Origin: Alicyclobacillaceae bacterium
GTDB lineage: Bacteria > Bacillota > Bacilli > Kyrpidiales > Kyrpidiaceae
Direction of reading: 5' to 3'
Length of the DNA stretch: 64,000 bases
Assembly: GCA_029961045.1 (NCBI GenBank)
Contig: JASBVN010000006.1
Location: 36,474 to 100,473, forward strand
Part shown: piece after piece, positions 8,695 to 17,115 of the stretch
Position numbering within the stretch: position 1 is the stretch's first letter
Layout of the letters: each line of letters begins with the position of its first letter
Notes under the pieces: generated by a model
What the model saw: the letters and a program-made list of their open reading frames with translations, nothing else
What the model was told of the DNA's origin: nothing
The model's database searches: none
Made by a program: the position numbers and the translations under genes

Positions 8695-9981
8695 TCATGC
8701 GGGCGCCGGCCTGACGATCGATACGGCTTCTCGATCCGGTCGCACCAAGAGCCGAAACCGCTCTTCCACCTCCGCCCGGGTCACGTCCCGTAACACGGAA
8801 ACGGTGGCGAATAAATCCATTTTCTTAAAATGGTACGACGGAACGTACCGGGCGAGAAATCGCAACGAATCCAATCCTTTCACAAATTGTCCCAACAGCC
8901 GCCTGCGGCTGCGTTCCACCTCGTCCTCCCGCAGACCGGCGCTTCTGACCTTTTCCCATCCTTTGGAAAGCACTTCCAAAAACCGGTCGGGATCGGGGGT
9001 GTTGCCCCCGATGATGGCATGGGCATATCCCCGACCGTAATCATACTCCCAACCAAAAGTTTGATCAATCAAATCCCTTTCGAACAGTTCCCGATACACC
9101 GAACCGCCCTTGCTCAGGAGCACATCGAACAAAAGGGTCGTCACGATGTCCTTGCGCAATCCGCTTTCGTCCGCCAGCTCGGGATCCGGATCTTTATATC
9201 CGACATACACCTTCGGCATATTGACCGGCATTTCCTTCTCCAGCCTAGGAACGGCAACCGGGTCGGGCTCCCCCTCTGCCAGGCGCTCCGCGGGTCTCCC
9301 GGACCGGTGCGCCTTCTTGCTCTGGTTCCGCTCCACCACCGCCGCGATCTCCTCCGGATCGATACCCCCCACCACGAAAAGGTGCATGTTTTGGGGATGA
9401 TAAAAGGCGTTGTAACAGGTATACAGGTCCTCCTTGGTAATCGCCTGGATGCTGTCGACGGTTCCGGCGATCTGAATGCGCACCGGATGCCGCTGATACA
9501 GGCCCTCCAACAATTGATAATACACCCGGGCATCGGGGTTGTCGTCGTACATCCGGATCTCCTGCGCAATGATCCCCTTTTCCTTTTCGACCGCCTCGTC
9601 GGTAAAGTACGGATCATCGACAAAATCGAGAAGGGTTTCAAGGTTCTCCGCGATATGACTCGTCGCAGAAAACAGATACGTCGTCATGTCGAAGGTCGTA
9701 TAGGCATTCGCCGAGGCCGCCCTTGAGGCGAACAGCCTGAACACGTCCCCGTCCGCTTTCTCAAACATTTTGTGTTCCAGAAAATGGGCCACTCCGTCGG
9801 GCACGCGGACCTCGCGACCGTCGGCCGTCCGAAACCGGTGGTCGATCGAACCGAAATTCGTCGAATAGGCGGCAAACACCTGGTTATACCCCGGTTTCGG
9901 CATCAACGTGAGCCGGAGGCCGTTTTCGCAGCGGTGTTCCACCAATCGAACGCCCAACGGTTCATACACCCGCTCCTCCAC
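8695..9981 (-). CDS. ymfH: M16-family zinc peptidase, YmfH-like (catalytic partner)
   Basis: A 428-residue M16 (pitrilysin/insulinase family) metallopeptidase, the same length as B. subtilis YmfH. The inverted zinc motif HxxEH is intact in GVAHFLEHKMFE (about residue 70) with the downstream Glu in EKEKGIIAQEI. The C-terminal M16 domain follows. Its start is the GTG at 9981, supported by AAGGAGGG eight bases before it. This places the start 20 bases inside the end of the ymfF-like gene, so the two are translationally coupled. M16 proteins often work as an active/inactive pair, and the neighbour lacks the zinc motif, consistent with that arrangement. The physiological substrate is not known. 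Confidence 0.9.
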   Translation of the reverse strand: MEERVYEPLGVRLVEHRCENGLRLTLMPKPGYNQVFAAYSTNFGSIDHRFRTADGREVRVPDGVAHFLEHKMFEKADGDVFRLFASRAASANAYTTFDMTTYLFSATSHIAENLETLLDFVDDPYFTDEAVEKEKGIIAQEIRMYDDNPDARVYYQLLEGLYQRHPVRIQIAGTVDSIQAITKEDLYTCYNAFYHPQNMHLFVVGGIDPEEIAAVVERNQSKKAHRSGRPAERLAEGEPDPVAVPRLEKEMPVNMPKVYVGYKDPDPELADESGLRKDIVTTLLFDVLLSKGGSVYRELFERDLIDQTFGWEYDYGRGYAHAIIGGNTPDPDRFLEVLSKGWEKVRSAGLREDEVERSRRRLLGQFVKGLDSLRFLARYVPSYHFKKMDLFATVSVLRDVTRAEVEERFRLLVRPDREAVSIVRPAPA

Positions 9982-11254
9982 CGCCTGGACCCTCCTTCCC
10001 CTGCAGGAAATAGACGGTGTCCTTTTGTACCCCGGCGGCGACCGCCGCAACGGCCTCCGGCGTCACCGATTCGAGGTCCCGCACCAAATCCTCCGGCATT
10101 CGATTCCGGCCGTACAACCATCCGGTAAAAGCCAAGTCGACGACGGCGTAGGGAGAATCCCGCAACTCCCGGTACTGGTTTTGAAGGCCGATTTTGGTCC
10201 ACGTCCACTCTTCCTCGCTGATGTCCCCCCGGGCCATCGCCTCGACCTGTCGATCGACGATCTCCATCGCGGCCTCCATTCGATCGCTCGGAATGCCCGT
10301 CTGCACATACAGGACGCCTTTGTGGACGTCGAGCCGGCTCGACGCGTAATAGGCGAGATTGGCCTTTTCCCGGACATGCACAAACAATTTGGAATGGGGA
10401 AACCCGCCGAGAATTCCGTTGTACATCAACAGAGCCGGAAACGGATCATCCCCCCATCCGATTCCCGTCCGGTATCCGACGTTCAATTTCCCTTGCATCA
10501 CATCCATCGGCTCGACCACTTTCCGGACCGGGCGGCCGGCCGTATACAGCGGTCCGACGCTCGGCCGCTTCACCGCCCCGGCGGCCGGAAGATTCCGCTC
10601 CGCCCACGCCACGAGGAGCTCGGGGTCGAAAGGACCGACCGCAAAGAGATGCAGGGGGCTGCCGTTGCGAATGCGCTCGTACAGTTCGTAAAGCGCCCCT
10701 CCGTCCAGTCTCGCCAGATCTTCCGCAAAACCGTAACGCGGCGCCCCGTAAACCTGACCCGAAAACATTTCTTCGGCGCACCGCTGAGCGGCGTAGGCCA
10801 CTTTGTCGTCGAAAAGACTCGCGATGCGCTTACGATGTTGTTCCTTTTCCATCGACACCCTCCGCGCTTCGAAGGCGCCGGGCGACTCCAAAAAAGGTTC
10901 CCACATCACTTCCCGGAGCAGTTCCAAAGCCGGTCCGAGGAGATCGAGCCCCGGTTCGATAAACCGTCCCCCGGGGACTTGGACGGCAAACTCGATGGTC
11001 TGCAATTCTCCCTTTCGCTTCACATCCCCGTGAATGGACGACCCGTACAGATCTCCGAAAGCCTTTTGAATGTCGTCGAATTCCGGGAGCCGTCGGGTTC
11101 CCCTCAGGAGAAGGTGAGGCAGAAGCGAGACGGCGGTCACCGACTCGCGGGTCAACGGCCAAATCCAACAAGCGACGACCGTAATCGTGCGAAACTGTTC
11201 GGTTCGCCAGAGATGAAGCAAGCCACCCGGCACGGCCACCGTTTCAAATGCCAA
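9962..11254 (-). CDS. ymfF: M16-family peptidase-like protein, YmfF-like (non-catalytic partner)
   Basis: A 430-residue M16-fold protein. Where an active member would have HxxEH it reads LLPHLLLRGTRRLPEFDD, so it should not bind zinc or cut peptides. The fold continues with DDIQKAFGDLYGSS and a C-terminal RxxY-type region. The TTG at 11254 is the likely start: GGAGGAGGG is eight bases upstream and the product then begins AFETVAVPGG. It overlaps the start of the catalytic partner by 20 bases. The likely role is to form the second half of the peptidase chamber, inferred from the family. Confidence 0.85.
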   Translation of the reverse strand: MAFETVAVPGGLLHLWRTEQFRTITVVACWIWPLTRESVTAVSLLPHLLLRGTRRLPEFDDIQKAFGDLYGSSIHGDVKRKGELQTIEFAVQVPGGRFIEPGLDLLGPALELLREVMWEPFLESPGAFEARRVSMEKEQHRKRIASLFDDKVAYAAQRCAEEMFSGQVYGAPRYGFAEDLARLDGGALYELYERIRNGSPLHLFAVGPFDPELLVAWAERNLPAAGAVKRPSVGPLYTAGRPVRKVVEPMDVMQGKLNVGYRTGIGWGDDPFPALLMYNGILGGFPHSKLFVHVREKANLAYYASSRLDVHKGVLYVQTGIPSDRMEAAMEIVDRQVEAMARGDISEEEWTWTKIGLQNQYRELRDSPYAVVDLAFTGWLYGRNRMPEDLVRDLESVTPEAVAAVAAGVQKDTVYFLQGKEGPGGGGAGV

Positions 11255-11307
11255 AGACTTCCCTCCTCCTCGGGTGTCCTTTTCCTCACTGTATGACAAC
11301 GGGCGCC

Positions 11308-11335
11308 AAAAATAAAGCCCTCCTGATGGAGGACT
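11308..11335 (-). terminator. Terminator after NADH dehydrogenase gene
   Basis: On the minus strand AGTCCTCC pairs with GGAGGGCT (one G-T pair) around ATCA, followed by TTATTTTT. It lies 50 bases past the stop of the NADH dehydrogenase gene. Confidence 0.75.
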
Positions 11336-11384
11336 CTTTATCACTCAGAATAACCCGCCCGGCCGCCTTTCATGATTCGACACA

Positions 11385-12551
11385 TTATTTCATGAGTCCG
11401 CCGATTTTGGCCAGGTACCGGATTTGACTCAAGTCTTTGATGAAATAGGCGATGCGGCCGGATGTTTTGTACCTTTCTCCGACCTTGCCGACGGCATCCC
11501 GCCCGCCCAGGGAAGCCACCGTGCCCAGGATCTTCGGGGCGAAGGGCACTTTCTTGCCGCCTTTCAGGTCGGCGCACAGATTCTTCGCGACGCAACTGCC
11601 CATTTGGATGGCCAATTGCGCCGTAGGAGGATACGGACGGCCCTGTTCGTTCAGCACGAAACAGCAGTCTCCCGCCATGTACACGTCCTCGTACCCCACC
11701 GCCTGCAAGTACTCGTTCACCTTCGCCCTGCCGCGCGGCTCCGTCTCGAAGCCCGCATCGACGACGATCTGGTTTCCCCGCACTCCGCCGGTCCAGATGA
11801 TCGTCTTTGTCCGGATCACTTCCCCGTTTTTGAGGTGCACCGCCTCCGGTTCCACCCGGACAATCGGCGAGCCGACCTTGAACACCACTCCCTTGGCCTT
11901 GAGAATCGCTTCGGCCTTGGCGGCGAGATCCTCGTCAAAGCCGGGAAGGATCGAGGGCATCGCCTCGACATTGTAGAGCTGGACCCGGTCCCGGGGTATG
12001 TTACTTTCTTCACATAACCGGGGGAGCCAATCCGCGATTTCCCCCACCAACTCGATCCCCGTCAGACCCGCACCGCCGACGACAAAGGTCATGTATTCCG
12101 GTCTCGGGTCATAGGGATACTCGGCAAAACACCGTTCAATGTGGGTCCGGATCAGCCGAGCTTCGTCCACCGATTTCAGGGTGAGGGAATATTCCTTCAG
12201 TCCCGGGATTCCAAAATATTCCGTTTCGCTGCCCAAGGCCACCACGAGGTAGTCGTACGTCAATTCCCCGCCCTGGAGAAAAACCCGTTTCTCCTTCGGA
12301 TCGATTCGGGTCACGACGTCCCGGACCAGCCGAATCGGTTTTCCCGAGAGCAATTTCACAAGGGGAATGCGCACCTCGGTGTCGCGTTTCGCGGCCGCGG
12401 CCGGCTCGTACAACTGGGTGACCAATTGGTGGTAATCGTACTTGTTGACCAAGATGATCTCCGCGTCCTGTTCCGTCACCTCCTTGGCCAGTTCGAGGGC
12501 CGCAACCAATCCGCCGTACCCCGCTCCCAGAATCACCACTCGCTTTTGCAC
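11385..12551 (-). CDS. ndh: Type II NADH dehydrogenase (NADH:quinone oxidoreductase)
   Basis: A 388-residue single-subunit flavoenzyme that passes electrons from NADH to menaquinone without pumping protons, at the inner face of the membrane. The FAD-binding motif GAGYGG is at residues 10-15, the second dinucleotide motif is VGGAGLTGIELVGE (about 160), and the quinone-site flavin region is MAGDCC. The C-terminal amphipathic part VGERYKTSGRIAYFIKDL fits membrane attachment. I chose the GTG at 12551 because GGGGGA is six bases upstream. The gene stands alone with a consensus promoter and a Rex-type palindrome, so it should be repressed when NADH/NAD is low. This agrees with the known Rex control of ndh in Bacilli. 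Confidence 0.92.
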   Translation of the reverse strand: MQKRVVILGAGYGGLVAALELAKEVTEQDAEIILVNKYDYHQLVTQLYEPAAAAKRDTEVRIPLVKLLSGKPIRLVRDVVTRIDPKEKRVFLQGGELTYDYLVVALGSETEYFGIPGLKEYSLTLKSVDEARLIRTHIERCFAEYPYDPRPEYMTFVVGGAGLTGIELVGEIADWLPRLCEESNIPRDRVQLYNVEAMPSILPGFDEDLAAKAEAILKAKGVVFKVGSPIVRVEPEAVHLKNGEVIRTKTIIWTGGVRGNQIVVDAGFETEPRGRAKVNEYLQAVGYEDVYMAGDCCFVLNEQGRPYPPTAQLAIQMGSCVAKNLCADLKGGKKVPFAPKILGTVASLGGRDAVGKVGERYKTSGRIAYFIKDLSQIRYLAKIGGLMK

Positions 12552-12567
12552 CTGAATCCCCCACACT

Positions 12568-12585
12568 TTGTGTATTATTTCACAA
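12568..12585. promoter_or_regulatory. Rex operator upstream of ndh
   Basis: The 18-mer TTGTGTATTATTTCACAA matches the Rex consensus TTGTGAA-N4-TTCACAA at 13 of 14 defined positions. It lies between the -10 of the ndh promoter and the start codon, ending 17 bases before it. Rex represses respiratory and fermentation genes until NADH rises. Confidence 0.8.
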
Positions 12586-12598
12586 GCCGGTCACAAAT

Positions 12599-12627
12599 AT
12601 CATAGACATCTGCTAAGAAACTGTCAA
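12599..12627 (-). promoter_or_regulatory. Consensus sigma-A promoter of ndh
   Basis: On the minus strand TTGACA, exactly 17 bases, then TATGAT. The -35 is perfect and the -10 differs by one base. The Rex operator starts about 14 bases downstream of the -10. Confidence 0.85.
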
Positions 12628-12669
12628 TAGGACGGCGAAAGGAAAGGATTTCCTGAACCCTCCTCCCTT

Positions 12670-13458
12670 TCATTCGGACCGTTCGGACGACTTTCGAGTC
12701 AAAACGAGCAAGATGAACAGCAAAACGGTAAACAGCCAGCCGGCTTCTGCACCGCTCCGGCCTCCGGTAACGGCGGCCGGGCCCTCCAAGACCACCCGCC
12801 CCGGAGTCCGGACCGAAGGAAAGCCGAACAAAGCGTCCTGAAAGCTGCGCCACATCCACTCGAACCCCACCTCCCATCCCAGAGAGCCGGTCCTTTCCCG
12901 CAGGCCGGCCAAAAGCAGTCCCCGCAAAAAGGCATTGCATCCGGCGACCGGGTGGACCGGCCCCGCCAACAACCCGAACAGGCCGAAAGCCGCTGCGCTG
13001 CCGACCACGGCGGTCCTGACCCCGTAACGCCGGTCCAGCGCCGCATACAGGTATCCACGAAAAAAAACTTCTTGCCAGAGGACCGGCAGCAAAAGACCGG
13101 CCATTCCTAGAAACACCTCCTCCGGAGAAACGGGAGCGGTCCAACGGAGCCACCCGCACATCTTGAGGATAACCGCCGCAGCCGTCGCGGCCGCGCCCCC
13201 CCACAGTCCTCCCAAGACCGCCCAGCGGGCAAACCCGGTAAACCGCAGCCCCGTTTCGGACACTGGCCGCCCTTCCGCCGCCCGATGCAACACCAGAGCC
13301 AACAGGATTCCCGCCCCGAACACCGCCTGCCGGCCGGCCCGGTCCTCCGCCGAGATCAGCAAGAGGGCGAACAGGATCGCCGCATACACCAGTATTTGGA
13401 CCGGAAGAGACACATTCCGCTCGAGTTTTCCTTCCCAACGCCGCCCTCTCACAGGCAT
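12670..13458 (-). CDS. CPBP-family intramembrane protease-like protein
   Basis: A 262-residue polytopic membrane protein with about seven or eight hydrophobic segments. The first CPBP motif reads WQEVFFRGYLYA; most members have EExxxR, so here the first Glu is Gln while the second Glu and the Arg are kept. A later hydrophobic motif, FGLFGLLAGPVHP, has a His where the metal ligand is expected. Members are CaaX/Rce1-type proteases or bacteriocin-immunity proteins; the substrate is unknown. The ATG at 13458 is my choice (AAAGGGG precedes it closely). An upstream in-frame ATG at 13536 would add a basic tail unlike a membrane-protein N-terminus. Confidence 0.7.
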   Translation of the reverse strand: MPVRGRRWEGKLERNVSLPVQILVYAAILFALLLISAEDRAGRQAVFGAGILLALVLHRAAEGRPVSETGLRFTGFARWAVLGGLWGGAAATAAAVILKMCGWLRWTAPVSPEEVFLGMAGLLLPVLWQEVFFRGYLYAALDRRYGVRTAVVGSAAAFGLFGLLAGPVHPVAGCNAFLRGLLLAGLRERTGSLGWEVGFEWMWRSFQDALFGFPSVRTPGRVVLEGPAAVTGGRSGAEAGWLFTVLLFILLVLTRKSSERSE

Positions 13459-13612
13459 CACCCCTTTGGCCCCTCGTCCCTGTCTTCCATTCCTATATGC
13501 CGGGATCCCCGAATCCAGACCGGACAGCAGAGCCAAAGGACATTCGCACCGGAGCGGATAAAACGCCGGAGAATGGAAATCGCTAAGTACAAAAAATGGG
13601 AGGGATCAGCCC

Positions 13613-14467
13613 ATGGGTCGCCGAATCCTGATCTCCATCGCCCTATCCGCCTTGATGCTGCTGATTCCGGGCTGCGGATCCGCGCAGGGCCGACCGGCTC
13701 CTCCGCCTCCGGACACGGGCGGAACGGCCGTACGCTCCCCCGCCCCCTCACAGTTCCGGGACGGCCCCGAGTCCACCGGCCGCCGTTCCTCCGTCCGTCA
13801 TTCCATCGACTATTCGTCCCGTTATCCGGGAATTTTTCTGTTGCGAGGTCCGGGCAACGCCCGAGTCGTCGCTTTGAGTTTCGACGATGGACCGGATGCC
13901 GTGTACACTCCCCGCATCCTCGACGTTTTGCGGAGGGAAAAAGTCCGCGCCACCTTCTTTCTCGTCGGCACCCGAACCCAACAGTACCCCCAAATCGTCC
14001 GCCGGATGGCGGCCGAGGGGCACGCCCTGGGCAACCACACCTGGGACCACGCCAATTTGACCAAATTGCCGCAAGACCAATTGCGGAATGAAATGATCCG
14101 GGCGGATGAGGCCGTCTTCCGGGCCTCGGGAGTGCATCCCGCCGTCGCCCGCCCGCCTTACGGAGCAGTGGACGACCGGGTGATTCAAACGCTCCACCGG
14201 ATGGGTTACCGCATCGTGGATTGGTCGGTCGACTCATTGGATTGGAAGGGGCTAAACGCCGACCAGGTGGCGACCAACGTCTTGAGCCACATCACGCCGG
14301 GAGCCATCGTGTTACAACACAGCGCGGGAGGAAAGGGGGAAGACCTCAGCGGCACAGTCAACGCTCTGCCCCGCATCATCCGGACCCTGCGGGCAGAAGG
14401 GTACCGGTTCGCCACCATCCCCGAACTCTTGCGCATTCCGGCCTCCCTGTCCCGGCCGCCTCGCTGA
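13613..14467 (+). CDS. Polysaccharide deacetylase lipoprotein (PgdA/PdaA type)
   Basis: A 284-residue exported lipoprotein with lipobox LIPGC (Cys21), a linker of about 60 residues and a NodB-homology domain. All catalytic motifs are visible: SFDDGPD (base and metal Asp), NHTWDH (metal His pair), RPPYG, the DWSVDSLDW segment and LQHS. It should remove N-acetyl groups from peptidoglycan GlcNAc or MurNAc outside the cell. GGAGGG is eight bases before the ATG. The next gene, an amidase, is 97 bases downstream on the same strand; both act on the wall and may be coexpressed during growth or cortex formation. Confidence 0.9.
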   Translation: MGRRILISIALSALMLLIPGCGSAQGRPAPPPPDTGGTAVRSPAPSQFRDGPESTGRRSSVRHSIDYSSRYPGIFLLRGPGNARVVALSFDDGPDAVYTPRILDVLRREKVRATFFLVGTRTQQYPQIVRRMAAEGHALGNHTWDHANLTKLPQDQLRNEMIRADEAVFRASGVHPAVARPPYGAVDDRVIQTLHRMGYRIVDWSVDSLDWKGLNADQVATNVLSHITPGAIVLQHSAGGKGEDLSGTVNALPRIIRTLRAEGYRFATIPELLRIPASLSRPPR

Positions 14468-14564
14468 CGGAGCGAATCGGGACGGCACCCTCGTCTGACG
14501 GATCCGCCCCCTCCTGCATATAGATGAACAAAAAACTCCCGCAGGACCGAGGAGGGCGGACGGC

Positions 14565-15290
14565 ATGATCATTTGTATCGACCCGGGCCACGGGGGCGCC
14601 GACCCCGGCGCCACCTACGGCTCCCTGTACGAAAAAAACCTCACTCTCACCCTCGCGCGACACATCGGCCGGCGACTCTCGGAGGGATATCGATGTGAAG
14701 TCCTGTACACCCGCGCCGATGACCGGTTCGTCGGACTTTCGGAGCGCGCCCGGACGGCCAACCAAGCGGGAGCGTCTTTTTTCCTGTCCGTCCACGTCAA
14801 CGCCGGGGGAGGGGAAGGGTACGAGGACTATGTGTACCCCGGTCTCGAAAATACCCAAACGTCCCGCATTCGCGACGTCCTTCACGACCACGTCGCCCAT
14901 TATCTCCAAAAACTCGGGGTGGCGGATCGAGGCAAGAAAGAAGCGGATTTGGCCGTACTCCGGGAAACCGTGATGGACGCCGTCCTCCTGGAAGTATTGT
15001 TCATCGACAACGCCAAGGACCGGTCCCTGCTCGTGTCCCCCGAATTTCAGGATCAATTCGCGGCGGCGGCCGTCGCCGGCCTGGCCGATGCCCTGCACCT
15101 TGTACCAAAAGAAAATCAACCCGCTCCGCCGCCCGGACCGGCCCCATCGCCGGCGATGTGGTACCGGGTTCAAGTGGGAGCATTCCGCGACAAAAGCCGG
15201 GCCGACGCCCTGGCCGCCGAACTGCGTCAAAAAGGATACCCGGCTATTGTTGTAGCGGAACCAGATGCAGGCGGTTCGGGTCGATCGTGA
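14565..15290 (+). CDS. N-acetylmuramoyl-L-alanine amidase with SPOR-type tail
   Basis: A 241-residue Amidase_3 enzyme that cuts the bond between MurNAc and the stem peptide. Zinc ligands are His9 in DPGHGG, Glu23, the His in LSVHVNAG (about residue 77) and the catalytic Glu in LLEVLFIDN (about 142). After a Pro-rich linker (about 185-200) a C-terminal segment WYRVQVGAFRDKSRAD resembles a SPOR domain, which binds denuded glycan. No signal peptide is present, so release may depend on mother-cell lysis or another route. GGAGG precedes the ATG. The last 47 bases overlap the 3' end of the convergent transporter ATPase gene. Confidence 0.88.
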   Translation: MIICIDPGHGGADPGATYGSLYEKNLTLTLARHIGRRLSEGYRCEVLYTRADDRFVGLSERARTANQAGASFFLSVHVNAGGGEGYEDYVYPGLENTQTSRIRDVLHDHVAHYLQKLGVADRGKKEADLAVLRETVMDAVLLEVLFIDNAKDRSLLVSPEFQDQFAAAAVAGLADALHLVPKENQPAPPPGPAPSPAMWYRVQVGAFRDKSRADALAAELRQKGYPAIVVAEPDAGGSGRS

Positions 15291-16317
15291 GCCAGACCGG
15301 ATCCCCACACCCGAGGCGCAAATTTTCCCAATCGCGTTGCTGAATGAATACCGACAGGCACAAGGGGGCGTCCAATTCGACCCGCACCCCGTAGCGCTCG
15401 GCGTGTACGGCTGCGATCACCGCAGAAATTCGATTCGGAACACCTTCCGGTTCTCCATCCCGCCTGGGCCACAGCCGCAAAGCCGCATCCGGCAGGAACA
15501 CCCAAACGTCTTCCCATTCCCGATAAAGCCACCGATTCCAGGCCAGCAAGTCCAAAAAGCCCGAATCCGAAAAGATCCGCACCGCCGTCCAGGAATCCCG
15601 GCAACGGGCGACCCGGCCGGGGAAAACGGTCCCGGCTCCCATCGCATCCGCCACTTCGCGGCTTTGCGGCCGGCTCAGCAACTCCTCGGCCGTCCCTTCT
15701 TGCAAGAGCCGCCCCCGGTACAGCACCCCGATCCGGGAAGACCACCGGAGCGCCTCCTCCCGGTCCCGGGTGGCCACCAGGGCGGTGACCCCTTCCTCCC
15801 GCAACAACCGGACCGCCCTTCGACGCCATTCCTCCTTCTGCGTCTCCTCCAGTTCTCCCGTCGGCTCATCGAGCAATACGACCCGGGCTCCACCGGCCAA
15901 AATCCTCGCCAGGGAAACTTGTTGACGTTGGTAGGGAGTCAACTGACGGGGGTACAAGTGACCATAGTCCTGAATCCCCGCCCGTTCCATCAGATCGGAC
16001 AGGGCTCTCTTTTCCCCCCTCCACCCGTAGGCCACGTTCCGGTAGACCGTCATGTGCGGAAACAAAGCATCTCTCTGAAACAAAATCCCGATGCGGCGGC
16101 GTTCCGCAGGAAGCCGGGAAACGTCCTCTCCCCCGACCCGAATGGAACCCGCCGCCGGGCGGTGGAATCCGGCGAGGGATTCGAAGAACAGGGATTTTCC
16201 GGCCCCGGCCGCCCCGAGCAATACCGCGATCTCACCCGTCTCAAGGGATAAACGGGGCACCCGGAGACAAAAGCCCGATTCGGTTTCGACGACCCAATTC
16301 TCAACGTGCAGACTCAA
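15244..16317 (-). CDS. ABC transporter ATPase, molybdate/sulfate type, with unusual motifs
   Basis: A 357-residue ABC ATPase, the usual size for ModC-type subunits, with an N-terminal nucleotide-binding domain and a C-terminal TOBE-like region of about 130 residues. Walker A is GAAGAGKS, the Q-loop is FQRDALFPHMT and Walker B is VVLLDEPTG. Two core motifs are altered: the signature reads LTPYQ instead of LSGGQ, and the H-loop reads ATRDREEA, so the switch His is Arg. ATP hydrolysis may be slow or non-canonical. The TTG start at 16317 forms a TTGA overlap with the stop of the permease gene and has GGGGAGGT upstream. The substrate is inferred only from family (molybdate, tungstate or sulfate). 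Confidence 0.78.
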   Translation of the reverse strand: MSLHVENWVVETESGFCLRVPRLSLETGEIAVLLGAAGAGKSLFFESLAGFHRPAAGSIRVGGEDVSRLPAERRRIGILFQRDALFPHMTVYRNVAYGWRGEKRALSDLMERAGIQDYGHLYPRQLTPYQRQQVSLARILAGGARVVLLDEPTGELEETQKEEWRRRAVRLLREEGVTALVATRDREEALRWSSRIGVLYRGRLLQEGTAEELLSRPQSREVADAMGAGTVFPGRVARCRDSWTAVRIFSDSGFLDLLAWNRWLYREWEDVWVFLPDAALRLWPRRDGEPEGVPNRISAVIAAVHAERYGVRVELDAPLCLSVFIQQRDWENLRLGCGDPVWLTIDPNRLHLVPLQQ

Positions 16318-17060
16318 CGGCCGGACCTCCCCAGCCGATGCCCGACCAGGAACCGGACCCCGAAAAATAGGCCGTAACTGATCAAACTCACCAGGATCGT
16401 CCATACCGCCAAAGTTGCCGACGGATCGAACTGGCCTTCGCGAAACAACCGGTACACCTCCACGCTGGCCGTCGCCGGGTCGGGGGCGAACAAAAGGGGA
16501 ACGGCGAATTCACCGAACGCGCGCCCGAAGGTCAGCGCCGCAGCGCCCACGAGGTCGCCGGCGGCCAACGGCAGCGTCACGGTCCAAAAAACCTTTCCAG
16601 AACCCGCTCCGAGACACCGGGCGGCCTGTTTGAACCGCGGCTCCACCCGGTCGAAGGCGGCCTTGGCCTCGCCGACGGCCACCGGCAAGCTGACAAAGAC
16701 CAAGGCCAAGACCACAGCGGTTCCCGGCTGCGGAAAAGATCCCGGGCCCCCGTAGGCGGCCACGAGCGCCATTCCCACTGCGGCATGGGGCAACAACGCC
16801 GGCAACCGGATCAAACGTTCCAGGATCTCTTTCCCGGGGAAGCGGTGCTGGCTGAGATGGTACCCCACCGCCGTTCCCAGGACCATTCCCACTCCGGCAG
16901 CCTCCGCCGCCGCCGTCAAACTGGTCGCCAAAGCTCCGGCGATCCCCGAGGGAGGCCGCGAACCGTAGAGGAACCAGGGCGCTACAAAAATCAAGACCAA
17001 AAAGGGAAACGCCAAAAAAACAGCCAGGAGCGCCGCGGAGAGGGTCAACGCCGTTCTCAT
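16314..17060 (-). CDS. ABC transporter permease, molybdate/tungstate/sulfate type
   Basis: A 248-residue membrane permease with about six helices. The cytoplasmic EAA loop that contacts the ATPase is present in GEAKAAFDRVEPRFKQAAR. Hydrophobic segments and the LTFGRAFGEF stretch are typical of ModB/WtpB/CysT proteins. It overlaps the ATPase gene by four bases, so both are made from one message. No periplasmic-type binding protein (ModA, WtpA or TupA) is encoded on either side, so the substrate cannot be assigned; one may be encoded elsewhere. Confidence 0.8.
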   Translation of the reverse strand: MRTALTLSAALLAVFLAFPFLVLIFVAPWFLYGSRPPSGIAGALATSLTAAAEAAGVGMVLGTAVGYHLSQHRFPGKEILERLIRLPALLPHAAVGMALVAAYGGPGSFPQPGTAVVLALVFVSLPVAVGEAKAAFDRVEPRFKQAARCLGAGSGKVFWTVTLPLAAGDLVGAAALTFGRAFGEFAVPLLFAPDPATASVEVYRLFREGQFDPSATLAVWTILVSLISYGLFFGVRFLVGHRLGRSGR

Positions 17061-17115
17061 GCTCCCACCCTCTCACCCTTTCTCGCTCCTAGCGTATCGG
17101 GATGCGTTCCAGACG

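Noticed and set aside
9908..11296. A 462-codon plus-strand frame
   Set aside because: Antisense to the ymfF/ymfH pair; no start signal and no fold pattern.
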